Shown in pieces: positions 50,549 through 61,149 of a stretch of 64,000 bases of DNA. The notes under the pieces were generated by a model, which was given only the letters and a program-made list of their open reading frames with translations, did no database searches and was not told where the DNA came from. Origin of the DNA: Streptomyces sp. NBC_01210 (GTDB taxonomy: Bacteria; Actinomycetota; Actinomycetes; Streptomycetales; Streptomycetaceae); NCBI RefSeq assembly GCF_036010325.1, contig NZ_CP108549.1:4154001-4218000 (forward strand), read 5' to 3'. A program made the translations under genes and the position numbers. Numbering within the stretch: position 1 is the first letter of the stretch; the number at the start of each line of letters is the position of its first letter.

Positions 50549-52224
50549 AACAGTTCCTCCGGGATGTCGACGTACCGCGAGCGGAGCCACTCGCCGAGCG
50601 CCTTCGCCTGCGGGTCGAAGCGGGCCTGCGCCGCGACGCCTTCGCCGAGGATCCCCTCGACCGTGAAGTTCAGGGCGCGCAGATTCGGCAGGACATGGCG
50701 TACGACCTTCAGCCCTGCGGTCTCCGGGAGCAGCGCGCGGAAGCGGTCCACGGTCAGTTCGTGGGCGAGCCAGCGCCATGCGTCGTCGGTCCTGGCCCAC
50801 ACCCCGACATTGGCGTCGCCGCCCTTGTCGCCGCTGCGGGCGCCGGCGATCAGGCCGAGCGGGGCGGCGCGGTGGGGCCCGGCGGTGTCCAGTGCCGGCG
50901 GCAGCGCACCGGCCTCTTCCAGGTGACCGACTTCCCTCGTACATGGGGGAGTCGGCACGGCCACCCGTTGGCCGTCCGGCAGTACGGCCGTGTGCGCCAC
51001 CTCGGCCACGTCCACATACTCGGCCTCGAAGACCCCGTACGGCGCGCCCTTCCCGGGCGGGGCCGTCACATGGAAGCCCGGGTAGCTGCCGAGCGCCAGC
51101 TCGATCGCCGCGCCGCTCACCGCGCGCCCGACCTTGTCCGGGTCGCTGTCGCGGACCACGAGGCGCAGATACGCGCTGGCCCGCTCCTCGGTGTCGCCGT
51201 CCGGCCGCTCGGTGCGGGCCAGCTCCCAACGCACCTCCGCCGGACGGGATTTGCCGAAGGCCTCCGCCAGCTGCTCCTGCACCAGACGTGCCTTGGCCTC
51301 GATGTCGAGTCCGGTGAGTACGAACACGACCTCGTTGCGCCAGCCACCGAGCCGGTTGAGTCCGACCTTCAGTCGGGGCGGCGGGGCCTCGCCGCGTACG
51401 CCGGAGATCCGCACCCGGTCCGGTCCGTCCTGCGCCAGCCGTACGGTGTCGAGGCGGGCGGTGACGTCCGGCCCGGCGTACCTCGCGCCTCCGGTCTCGT
51501 ACAGCAGCTGCGCGGTGACCGTGCCGACGTCCACGACGCCGCCCGTGCCGTCGTGCTTGGTGATGACGCAGGTGCCGTCGGCGTGGATCTCGGTGAGCGG
51601 GAAGCCGGGGCGGCGTACGTCATGGCCGCTGAAGAACGCGTAATTGCCGCCGGTGGCCTGGGTGCCGCATTCGAGGACGTGCCCGGCGACGACCGCGCCC
51701 GCGAGCGCGTCGTAGTCCTCGGGCCCCCAGCCGAAGTGCGCCGCCGCTGGTCCGGTGACCAGGGCGGCGTCGGTGACCCGGCCGGTGACGACGACATCGG
51801 CCCCGGCGCGCAGGCACTCGGCGATACCGGCGCCGCCGAGGTAGGCGTTGGCACTGAGGGCGTCCGGGAAGCGGGCGGCCAGGTCGTCGCCCTCGACGTG
51901 CGCGACCCGGACCGGGACGCCGACCCGGTCGGCGAGCTCGCGTACCGCGGTCGCCAGCCCCGCCGGGTTGAGCCCGCCCGCATTGGCGACGATCTTCACA
52001 CCGCGCTCGTGGGCGAGCCCGAGGCTCTCCTCCAGCTGCTTGAGGAAGGTCTTGGCGTAGCCGAGGCGGGGGTCCTTCAGCCGGTCGCGGCCGAGGATGA
52101 GCATGGTGAGTTCGGCGAGATAGTCGCCGGTCAGTACGTCCAGCTGCCCGCCGGTGAGCATCTCCTTCATCGCGTCGAAGCGGTCGCCGTAGAAGCCGGA
52201 CGCGTTCCCGATCCGCAGCATCAC
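50545..52224 (-). CDS. Acyclic terpene utilisation AtuA-family protein
   Basis: 559 residues. The N-terminal domain (IGNASGFYGDRFDAMKEML, GDYLAELTMLILGRDR, VKIVANAGGLNPAGLA, GADVVVTGRVTDAALVTGPA, THIS-like HVLECGTQATGGNYAFF) is the AtuA family (PF07287). The C-terminal 110 residues (PLGLIAGARSGDKGGDANVGVWAR, LNFTVEGILGEG) are the separate AtuA-like C-domain often found with it. AtuA is required for citronellol/geraniol degradation in Pseudomonas, but its reaction is unknown. Here it is coupled to a two-subunit carboxylase and a dehydrogenase, as in atu clusters. Confidence 0.9.
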   Translation of the reverse strand: MMLRIGNASGFYGDRFDAMKEMLTGGQLDVLTGDYLAELTMLILGRDRLKDPRLGYAKTFLKQLEESLGLAHERGVKIVANAGGLNPAGLATAVRELADRVGVPVRVAHVEGDDLAARFPDALSANAYLGGAGIAECLRAGADVVVTGRVTDAALVTGPAAAHFGWGPEDYDALAGAVVAGHVLECGTQATGGNYAFFSGHDVRRPGFPLTEIHADGTCVITKHDGTGGVVDVGTVTAQLLYETGGARYAGPDVTARLDTVRLAQDGPDRVRISGVRGEAPPPRLKVGLNRLGGWRNEVVFVLTGLDIEAKARLVQEQLAEAFGKSRPAEVRWELARTERPDGDTEERASAYLRLVVRDSDPDKVGRAVSGAAIELALGSYPGFHVTAPPGKGAPYGVFEAEYVDVAEVAHTAVLPDGQRVAVPTPPCTREVGHLEEAGALPPALDTAGPHRAAPLGLIAGARSGDKGGDANVGVWARTDDAWRWLAHELTVDRFRALLPETAGLKVVRHVLPNLRALNFTVEGILGEGVAAQARFDPQAKALGEWLRSRYVDIPEELL

Positions 52225-53009
52225 GCCGCCTTGGGGTCGCGGCCGGGTCCCGCAGGTCCTGCGAAGGCCTGCGCGATGTCCAGCCAGCGGTCGGCGTCGG
52301 CGCCCTGGGCCCGTACGGCGAGATCGTCGCGGTGGGCCCGCTGAGTGACCAGCAGACAGAAGTCGAGCGCGGGCCCGGTGACGCGTTGCGCGGCGTCCTC
52401 GGGGCCGTACGCCCAGAGCTCGCCGCCGGGCGCGGTCAGCTCCACCCGGAAAGGATCGGCCGGCGGCGTCAGCCCTCGTACTCCGAAGGCGAAGTCGCGC
52501 GCCCGGATCCCGATGTGGGCGACATGCCGCAGCCGTGCGGATGGTTCGCGCACGACGCCGAGCGCGTCGGCGATGTCCTGTCCGTGCGCCCAGGTCTCCA
52601 TCAGCCGCCCCGTCGCCATCGACGCGGCGCTCATGGGCGGCCCGTACCAGGGGAAACGGGCGCCGGCCGGGGCCTGGCGCAGAGCCTGTTGCAGCCGCTC
52701 GCGGCCGTCGCGCCAGCGGGCCAGCAGCTCACCGGGCGGCAGCGCGGCGCCGGCCTCGGCGCCCTCGTCGACGAAGGAGTCCGGCGCGCCGAGGGCCTTC
52801 TCGACCTGGGCGGCGAAGGCCTCGGGGTCGGTGACGGCCAGCAGCGCGGCGGCGTCGGTCCAGGCGAGGTGGGCGATCTGATGGGCGACGCTCCAGCGCG
52901 GCGCGGGCGTCGGCCCCGCCCACTGTGCCGGGTTCAACTCCCCTACCAGCAGGTCGAGTTCATCGCTTTCGCTACGCAAGTCGTCGAGTACGACGGCCGG
53001 GTCGGACAC
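52221..53009 (-). CDS. TIGR03084-family protein (DinB/maleylpyruvate-isomerase fold)
   Basis: 262 residues from GTG 53009 (GGGAG upstream). Residues about 10-150 have the helical DinB/MDMPI form with metal-ligand-like His residues (WSVAHQIAHLAWTD, METWAHGQDIADALG). The family TIGR03084 is actinobacterial and regularly accompanies AtuA and acyl-CoA carboxylases. Function unknown; a mycothiol- or metal-dependent step is possible. First gene of the operon; its stop overlaps the AtuA ATG (ATGA). Confidence 0.85.
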   Translation of the reverse strand: MSDPAVVLDDLRSESDELDLLVGELNPAQWAGPTPAPRWSVAHQIAHLAWTDAAALLAVTDPEAFAAQVEKALGAPDSFVDEGAEAGAALPPGELLARWRDGRERLQQALRQAPAGARFPWYGPPMSAASMATGRLMETWAHGQDIADALGVVREPSARLRHVAHIGIRARDFAFGVRGLTPPADPFRVELTAPGGELWAYGPEDAAQRVTGPALDFCLLVTQRAHRDDLAVRAQGADADRWLDIAQAFAGPAGPGRDPKAA

Positions 53010-53068
53010 GGTGCGCTCCCTCGGGACACGACGTTGTGTGTCCCGGAGCATGGCAGCGCACGGAGAAA

Positions 53069-53088
53069 CAAGCAAGCATGCTTGCTTG
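53069..53088. promoter_or_regulatory. 20-bp perfect palindrome, probable TetR operator
   Basis: CAAGCAAGCATGCTTGCTTG, 60 bp upstream of the first operon gene (GTG 53009). It resembles the KstR2 consensus AnCAAGnnCTTGnT but with four central bases instead of two. The TetR gene closing the operon is the likely binder. Confidence 0.75.
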
Positions 53089-53089
53089 A

Positions 53090-54046
53090 TTACTGTGCCT
53101 TTCTGGCCACCTGCGTCCGTACCGCGCCCATGCTCGCCGCGATGACCAGCGCGATCGCCAAGCCGTCGACCATGGAAAGGTCCTGATGCAGCACGAGGAC
53201 CCCGGCCGTGGCGGCGATCGCCGGCTCCAGGCTCATCAGCACCGCGAAGGTCGGGGCGGGCAGCCGGCGCAGCGCGAGCAGCTCCAGGGTGTACGGGAGT
53301 ACGGACGACATCAGCGCGACAGCGAGCCCGAGACCGAGCGTGGACGGCACGAGCAGCGTGGATCCGGACTCCGCGATCCCGAGCGGCAGACTCAGTACGG
53401 CGCCGACCGCCATGGCCAGCGCGAGCCCGTCGGCCTGCGGGAAGCGCCGCCCGGTGCGGGCGCTGAACACGATGTACGCGGCCCACATCGCGCCCGCGGA
53501 GAGCGCGAACAGCGCGCCCACGGGGTCGAGCCGGTCGAAGCCGCCGCCGCTGAGCAGGACGACGCCGCCGAGCGCGAGGCCCGCCCAGACGAGATTGACC
53601 AGCCGCCGCGACACGATCACCGACAGCGCCAGCGGGCCGAGGACCTCGAAGGTGACAGCGGCACCGAGCGGGATGCGGTCGACGGCCTGGTAGAAGAGGA
53701 CGTTCATGGCGGCCATGGCGGCGCCGAAGGCGACAACGGTGCCCCAGTCGGCGCGCGAGTGCCCGCGGAGTTTGGGCCGGCAGACGACGAGCAGGACGAG
53801 CGCGGCGAGCACGAGCCGGAGGGTGACGACACCGAGAGCTCCGGCTCGCGGCATGAGCAGTACGGCGATGGAAGCGCCGAACTGGACGGACAGCGCACCG
53901 GCGACGACAAGGGCGACGGGGCCGAGGGTGCGGCGGGATCGCGTGCCGCGACCGGTGCCGGTGCCGGGGCCGGGGCTTTCTGCGGCATCCAGGGCTGCGG
54001 CGGCCTCGAGCTCGCCCGTGACGACACTGGTACGGGTTTCGTCCAC
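53090..54046 (-). CDS. EamA/RhaT-family DMT transporter
   Basis: 318 residues from GTG 54046 (GGGAGG upstream). After a Thr/Gly-rich N-terminus there are ten hydrophobic helices in two five-helix EamA repeats (VALVVAGALSVQFGASIAVL, ALVLLVVCRPKL, VGALFALSAGAMWAAYIVFSA, LAVALMSSVLPYTLELLALRRL, AIAATAGVLVL). It is probably an exporter of amino acids or other small metabolites. Divergent from a LysR regulator, a common regulator-exporter arrangement. Confidence 0.9.
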   Translation of the reverse strand: MDETRTSVVTGELEAAAALDAAESPGPGTGTGRGTRSRRTLGPVALVVAGALSVQFGASIAVLLMPRAGALGVVTLRLVLAALVLLVVCRPKLRGHSRADWGTVVAFGAAMAAMNVLFYQAVDRIPLGAAVTFEVLGPLALSVIVSRRLVNLVWAGLALGGVVLLSGGGFDRLDPVGALFALSAGAMWAAYIVFSARTGRRFPQADGLALAMAVGAVLSLPLGIAESGSTLLVPSTLGLGLAVALMSSVLPYTLELLALRRLPAPTFAVLMSLEPAIAATAGVLVLHQDLSMVDGLAIALVIAASMGAVRTQVARKAQ

Positions 54047-54146
54047 CGCACACCTCCCTGACTGATTCCGGCCGCCGACCCTCCACGCTACGGGCGCGGG
54101 CTCGCTGCGTGAAATACCAATTGGGCTGGGGTTATGCTCCAGACGC

Positions 54147-55073
54147 ATGAGCATCGAGCTGCGCCATCTCCGCTGCTTCCTGGCCATCGCGGAGGAGTCC
54201 AGCGTGACCGGGGCGGCGGTCCGGCTGCACCTGGCCCAGCCCACCGTCTCGCGCGCTCTGGCGGCGCTGGAAAAACATCTCGGCATCCGGCTCGTCGACC
54301 GCTCCACCCACCATCTCGCCCTCACCGCCGAGGGCCGGGCCTTCCGCGACAAGGCGGCGGCCGCGGTGGCCGCGTTCGACGAGGCGCTGGACCCCGGCCG
54401 GCTGCGCAGATGGCCGCTGCGGCTCGGGCACGCCTGGTCCGCCCTCGGCCCGTACACCACCCCCTTGCTGCGTCGCTGGCAGCAGGACCACGCCGACACG
54501 CCGCTGGAACTCCTCCGCATCGACGACCGCACGGCGGGCCTGTCCCGCGGCGAGGTCGACGCGGCGGTGCTGCGGGGCCCGGTGGACACGCCCGGCCTGG
54601 TCACCGAGCGGCTCTTCACCGAGCCCCGCGTGGCAGCGGTGACGTCGGACGGCCCCCTGGCCGCACGCACCTCCCTGACCCTCGCGGAACTGGCGGGCGG
54701 GCCGGTCATCCTGAACACGGTCTCGGGCCTGACGACCCTCGACCTCTGGCCGCCGGAGAACCGCCCGACATCCACGCTCACCGTCGCCAACACCGACGAC
54801 TGGCTCACGGCGATCGCGGCGGGCCGGGGCACGGGGGTCTCGGTGGCCTCCACCTCCTCGATGCACCCGCACCCGGGCGTGACGTACCGCCCCCTGTCGG
54901 ACGCCCCACCGGCACCGGTCCTGCTGGCGTGGCGCGAGAGGGCGCCGCATCCGGCGATCCCTCAACTGGCGTCGCTGGCACGTGAGGTGGCCGCGGCGGG
55001 CTCCTCAAGATCGTCCATGCCGGAACGGGAACAACCCCAAGTCGGCGTGGACGTGGGGAAACAAGCTCCGTAG
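54147..55073 (+). CDS. LysR-family transcriptional regulator
   Basis: 308 residues. The winged helix at 1-60 (LRHLRCFLAIAEESSVTGAAVRLHLAQPTVSRALAALEKHLGIRLVDR) is followed by a periplasmic-binding-protein-like effector domain (about 90-290). It is divergent from the EamA transporter with about 100 bp between them and probably controls it; a T-N11-A type site (ATACC-AATTGG region near 54112-54126) may be its target. Confidence 0.92.
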   Translation: MSIELRHLRCFLAIAEESSVTGAAVRLHLAQPTVSRALAALEKHLGIRLVDRSTHHLALTAEGRAFRDKAAAAVAAFDEALDPGRLRRWPLRLGHAWSALGPYTTPLLRRWQQDHADTPLELLRIDDRTAGLSRGEVDAAVLRGPVDTPGLVTERLFTEPRVAAVTSDGPLAARTSLTLAELAGGPVILNTVSGLTTLDLWPPENRPTSTLTVANTDDWLTAIAAGRGTGVSVASTSSMHPHPGVTYRPLSDAPPAPVLLAWRERAPHPAIPQLASLAREVAAAGSSRSSMPEREQPQVGVDVGKQAP

Positions 55074-55120
55074 CGTCGATCTCGGGCGGTCCCGCCAGGG
55101 GCCGAGGCAGAGGGGGCACC

Positions 55121-55330
55121 ATGCCACGAGAGCAACTGACCAGGCTCACCGGCAAGCTGAACGGACCGAACTGCGACGACGACAAACTACCCGAACCTGT
55201 ACAGGCACGAAGGACGGGGATCCATCGTTGGATACCTCGCGGATTCACCGGGACCATGGACGCATGCCGACCGACCAAACGCCACCGATCTGCCGCCGCC
55301 GGAGAACGCTCAAGAGCTGCTGAGCGCTCG
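55121..55330 (+). pseudogene. Frameshifted small conserved Streptomyces protein
   Basis: From ATG 55121 the frame reads PREQLTRLTGKLNGPNCDDD, and at about 55184 the homologous reading moves by +1: NYPNLYRHEGRGSIVGYLAD follows from 55185. Together these give the usual 60-70 residue Streptomyces protein with ..GPNCDxxxCPNLYR..DGS..VQGYLAD... A one-base change in the GACAAACTACCC run thus breaks the gene; the conserved Cys is now Tyr. The remainder of 55074-55538 shows no gene. Confidence 0.5.
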
Positions 55331-55538
55331 ACCCGGCCGAGGCCGCGGCACTGCGGGCATGCCCTGGGACGGATCGCCGCCGCCGGCCTCACCACCCGGT
55401 CAGGCCGGTCGATGGGTCAAGACACCCTCCAGCGGTGTCACCATTTCTGCACGAGCCCGGTGACACCTGAGGCCCGGCCCGGCTCGCGTGAGAGTGAGCC
55501 GGCGGGCCACCCCGTCACCCCCCTGATAGACAGGACCC

Positions 55539-55973
55539 ATGAAGCGCGACGAGCTGTTGTGGTTCCTTCGCAGGTACAAGCTCGCCGTCCAGGCGGCAGT
55601 GACCCCGGACGGAGCGCCCCAGGCCGCGGTCGTCGGGTTCGCGGTCAGTGACGAGCTCGAGATCGTCTTCGACACCGTCGAGACGACCCGCAAGTGCTTC
55701 AACCTGCGTACCGACCCCCGCATCGCGCTCGTGATCGGCTGGGACGACGCGATCACCGCGCAGATCGAGGGCGTCGCGGACTTCCCCACCGGCCCCGAGC
55801 TCGAACGCCTTCAGCAGTGCTACTTCGCCGCGTATCCCGACGGCCGGGACCGGCTCGCCTGGCCCGGCATCACCCATGTGCGGGTACGGCCGACCTGGGT
55901 GCGGTACAGCGACTTCACCCAGGACCCGCCGCTGGTCGAGGAGCTCACGGTCGAGGAGCTCACGATCGGGTGA
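55539..55973 (+). CDS. Pyridoxamine-5-phosphate-oxidase-fold flavoprotein
   Basis: 144 residues. Split-barrel fold marks: LLWFLRRYKLAVQAAVTPDGAPQAAVVGFAV, ELEIVFDTVETTRKCFNLRTDPRIALVIGWD and THVRVRPTWVRYSDF. Such small proteins bind FMN, F420 or heme. The C-terminal Glu/Thr-rich end (VEELTVEELTIG) contains a small duplicated EELT. It overlaps the 3-prime end of the convergent FAD/Fe-S oxidoreductase by 14 bp. Confidence 0.85.
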   Translation: MKRDELLWFLRRYKLAVQAAVTPDGAPQAAVVGFAVSDELEIVFDTVETTRKCFNLRTDPRIALVIGWDDAITAQIEGVADFPTGPELERLQQCYFAAYPDGRDRLAWPGITHVRVRPTWVRYSDFTQDPPLVEELTVEELTIG

Positions 55974-58830
55974 CCGGTCCGCCGTCCAGCCCCTCCGCCA
56001 GCACCTCCGCCAGATGCCGCGCCCGCCGCCCCTCCAGTTGCTCCAGTTGCGTACGGCAGGAGAAGCCGTCCGCCAGGACCTCCGCAGACTCGCCCGCCGC
56101 GCGGACCGCCGGGAGCAGCTGGTCCTCCGCGCACGCCACCGACACCTCGTAGTGGCCCCGCTCGAAGCCGAAGTTGCCCGCGAGTCCGCAGCAGCCGCCG
56201 CTCAACTCGCCCTCCAGACCCGCGCGTTCGCGAAGCCGGCGGTCCGCCGCGTCGCCCAGGACCGCGTGCTGGTGGCAGTGCGTCTGGCCCACCACCGGGC
56301 GGTCGATCCGGGGCGGGGTCCAGTCCGGGGCGCACTCCTCCAGGGCCTGGGCGAAGGTGCGTACGGACGAGGCCAGGCGGGCCGCCCGTGGGTCGTCGGA
56401 CAGGAGCTCCGGCAGATCCGTCTTCAGGGCCGCCGCGCAGCTCGGTTCCAGTACGACGACCGGGACGCCCAGCTCCAGCAGCGGTTCCACCGTGTCCAGC
56501 GTGTGGCGCATGACCGTACGGGCCCGGTCGAGCTGGCCCGTGGAGACGTACGTCAGTCCGCAGCAGACCCGGCCCGGCGGAAGGGCGATGCCGATGCCCG
56601 CCGACTCCATGACCTGCACCGCCGCCCGGCCCACGGACGGCGACAGATGGTCGGTGAAGGTGTCCGGCCACAGCACGGCCGTACGGCCGGCCGCGAAAAC
56701 CGCCGTCCGGTCGCCCATGTGCTCCCGCAGCCAGCGCCGGAACGTCACCGGCGCGAGCCTCGGCAGCTCGCGCTCCGGCGCGATCCCGCCCAGCCGTTTC
56801 GCGAGCGCGGCCAGCGGCCGGAACCCGGCCGCCGCGTTGGCCACCCGCGCGAACGGCGCCGCCGCCCGCAGCCACACCGGCAGCCACCCCATCGCGTAGT
56901 GCGAGGCCGGCCGCCGCCGGCCCGCGTAGTGGTGGTGCAGGAACTCCGCCTTGTACGTGGCCATGTCGACTCCCACCGGGCAGTCGCTCCGGCAGCCCTT
57001 GCAGGAGAGGCACAGATCCAGCGCGTCCCGTACCTCCACCGAGCGCCAGCCGTCACGGACGACCTCGCCCGCGAGCATCTCGTGCAGCAGCCGGGCGCGG
57101 CCGCGCGTCGAGTGGGCCTCCTCGCCCGTGGCGCGGAACGACGGGCACATCACGTCCGTACCCGAACCCGGCCCGGCGACACGGCACTTGGCGACGCCCA
57201 CGCACCGCCGTACCGCCACCGAGAAGTCCCCGCCGTCGTGCGGATAGCCGAAGGCGACCTCCACCGGCTTCTTCGGCAGCACCTCGAAGCGGAGATTGGC
57301 GTCGAGGCGGTCCGGGCGGGCCAGCATCCCCGGGTTCATACCGCCCGCCGGGTCCCACAGGTCCTTGAACCGGCCGAAGAGCCCGACCAGTTCGTCGCCG
57401 TACATCTTCGGCAGCAGCTCCGCGCGCGCCTGACCGTCGCCGTGCTCCCCCGACAGCGAGCCGCCGTGCGCGACCACGAGCTCCGCGACCTCCTCGGAGA
57501 ACCGCCGGAAGGCCCGTACTCCCTCCGCGCTCATCAGGTCGAAGTCGATACGGACATGAATACAGCCGTCCCCGAAGTGCCCGTACGGCGTACCGCGCAG
57601 ACCGTGCTCGGCGAGCAGCGCGCGGAAGTCCCGCAGATACGCGCCCAGCCGGGCCGGCGGCACCGCGCAGTCCTCCCACCCCGGCCACGCCTCACCGCCG
57701 TCGGCGGTCCTGGTCGCCGTCCCCGCCGCGTCCTCCCGCACCCGCCACAGCGCCCGCATACCGGCCGGGTCGTCCACCACCGTGCCGTCCAGCGCCTCCG
57801 CCGCCCGCACGATGCCGTCCGCCCGCGCCCGCGCCTCGGCCGCGGTGCCGCCGCCCGTCTCCACGAAGAGCCAGGCCCCGCCGCGCGGCAGCCCCCGCAC
57901 GTCCCGCACCAGGTCCTCGGCCATGCCCTCGACGGTCAGCGGGCGGTACGCCAGCAGGCCCAGGGCCGCATCCGCCGCCGCGCTCTCGTCGGCGTAGCCG
58001 AGCACGGCGAGCGCCCGTGCGCGCGGCGCCTCGACCAGCCGTACGGTCGCCTCGGTCAGCACGCCCAGCGTGCCCTCGCTGCCGCAGAACGCCCGCGCCA
58101 GATCGACGCCCTTCTCGGGCAGCAGAGCGTCCAGCGCGTAGCCGGAGATACGCCTCGGCAGCCCGTCCGGGAACCCGGTCCGCAGCAGCGCCAGATTCCG
58201 GTCGACCAGTTCCCGCAGCCCCGTCGGCGCGCCGCCCTCCCAGCCCTGCCCGAGCCGCAGCTCCGCGCCGCCGTAGGTGTGCACGGACAGATTCCGTACG
58301 TTGTCGGCGGTCGTACCCCACGCCACCGAGTGCGAGCCGCACGAATTGTTGCCGATCATCCCGCCGAGCGTGCAGCGGCTGTGCGTGGACGGGTCGGGTC
58401 CGAACGTCAGCCCGAGCGGCCGTACGGCGTCCCGCAGGGTGTCCAGGACGACGCCCGGCTGCACCACCGCCGTACGCGCCGCCGCGTCCACCGCCACCAC
58501 CGCCGTCATATGGCGGGTGAAGTCCAGGACGACACCGATGCCGGTGGCCTGACCTGCGATGGAGGTTCCGGCGCCGCGCGGCACCACCGGCACCCCGTGC
58601 CGTCGGCACACCTCCAGGGCGGCGGCCACGTCCTCGGCGTCGCGCGGCGCGACGACGCCGACCGGCACACGCCGGTAGTTGGACGCGTCCATGGTCATCA
58701 GCGCCCGCGCGGCCGCGCTGAAGTCCACCTCGCCGCGCACCGCCCGGGTGAGCGCGCGCGCCAGTTCGCCCGCCTCCCGGCGGTCCCGCCCACCCCGGCC
58801 GCCCCACCGTCCCTGTCGCTGTTCAGCCAT
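55960..58830 (-). CDS. FAD-linked oxidase fused to Fe-S/CCG oxidoreductase (D-lactate/2-hydroxyacid dehydrogenase-like)
   Basis: 956 residues from ATG 58830. Domains in order: FAD_binding_4 (about 45-265; PVVPRGAGTSIAGQATG, GGMIGNNSCGSHSVAWGTT), FAD-oxidase C domain (about 300-530; YGHFGDGCIHVRIDFD, SGEHGDGQARAELLPKMYG), ferredoxin-like cluster site (CLSCKGCRSDCPVGVDM, near 645) and two CCG cysteine-rich segments (RVCCGLTYVSTGQ, GGCCGLAGNFGFERGHY). The architecture fits bacterial D-lactate or D-2-hydroxyglutarate dehydrogenases that pass electrons to the quinone pool. Peripheral membrane location inferred. Confidence 0.9.
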   Translation of the reverse strand: MAEQRQGRWGGRGGRDRREAGELARALTRAVRGEVDFSAAARALMTMDASNYRRVPVGVVAPRDAEDVAAALEVCRRHGVPVVPRGAGTSIAGQATGIGVVLDFTRHMTAVVAVDAAARTAVVQPGVVLDTLRDAVRPLGLTFGPDPSTHSRCTLGGMIGNNSCGSHSVAWGTTADNVRNLSVHTYGGAELRLGQGWEGGAPTGLRELVDRNLALLRTGFPDGLPRRISGYALDALLPEKGVDLARAFCGSEGTLGVLTEATVRLVEAPRARALAVLGYADESAAADAALGLLAYRPLTVEGMAEDLVRDVRGLPRGGAWLFVETGGGTAAEARARADGIVRAAEALDGTVVDDPAGMRALWRVREDAAGTATRTADGGEAWPGWEDCAVPPARLGAYLRDFRALLAEHGLRGTPYGHFGDGCIHVRIDFDLMSAEGVRAFRRFSEEVAELVVAHGGSLSGEHGDGQARAELLPKMYGDELVGLFGRFKDLWDPAGGMNPGMLARPDRLDANLRFEVLPKKPVEVAFGYPHDGGDFSVAVRRCVGVAKCRVAGPGSGTDVMCPSFRATGEEAHSTRGRARLLHEMLAGEVVRDGWRSVEVRDALDLCLSCKGCRSDCPVGVDMATYKAEFLHHHYAGRRRPASHYAMGWLPVWLRAAAPFARVANAAAGFRPLAALAKRLGGIAPERELPRLAPVTFRRWLREHMGDRTAVFAAGRTAVLWPDTFTDHLSPSVGRAAVQVMESAGIGIALPPGRVCCGLTYVSTGQLDRARTVMRHTLDTVEPLLELGVPVVVLEPSCAAALKTDLPELLSDDPRAARLASSVRTFAQALEECAPDWTPPRIDRPVVGQTHCHQHAVLGDAADRRLRERAGLEGELSGGCCGLAGNFGFERGHYEVSVACAEDQLLPAVRAAGESAEVLADGFSCRTQLEQLEGRRARHLAEVLAEGLDGGPVTRS

Positions 58831-59027
58831 GTGTCTCAGGATGCCCCTGTCTCTCTCGTCACACCCGAAGGAAACGTGCCAGCTGCGCACGCTGCGCCGC
58901 ACCGCCCGCAACGAAACCCCACAAGAACTTCCCAATGCGATCGGCAACTCTCCTATAGTGACGACAACTTGATCAGGAACAAGCGGCTCCAGTTACTGCC
59001 ACCGCCACCCCCGGAAGGCAACACTCG

Positions 59028-59050
59028 ATGACCGGCAACGACGAAAACCG

Positions 59051-59054
<4 letters not shown>
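59028..59054 (+). CDS. Eight-codon upstream ORF coupled to the GTPase gene
   Basis: ATG 59028 (GGAAGG ten bases upstream) opens a frame reading MTGNDENR and ending at TGA 59052-59054, which overlaps the ATG of the GTPase at 59051 (ATGA). The only visible Shine-Dalgarno serves this uORF, so translation of the GTPase probably depends on it. Confidence 0.5.
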
Positions 59055-60876
<1,822 letters not shown>

Positions 60877-60890
60877 CCGAAGGCTGTACG

Positions 60891-60929
60891 ACGAGGGGAC
60901 CGGACGCGTGTCGCGTCCGGTCCCCTCGT
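60891..60929. terminator. serC terminator
   Basis: Perfect 18-bp stem ACGAGGGGACCGGACGCG with TGT loop and its exact complement, starting 15 bp after the serC stop. The rest of 60930-61149 shows no gene. Confidence 0.9.
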
Positions 60930-61149
60930 CTGTGCACACTCGGCCCCGGATGGGCCACCGCGGGCGTGCTGCCCTCCCTCGCTGTCCAGGAGGACTTCGT
61001 CTGCGGTCTGCTGCGGCGCCGGGCGCGACGGGCATCGCGTCACCTGTACGGCGTGCACTCACACGTGCGAGTGACGGGCCGCGCACCGGACACACGGTGG
61101 TCCACCGGCCTACGATGATGGTCTCGACACCAGCCACCAGGAGGCCCGC

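Noticed and set aside
55876..59031. Long plus-strand frame antisense to the FAD/Fe-S oxidoreductase
   Set aside because: Arg/His-rich shadow without domains; the minus-strand frame has all cofactor motifs.
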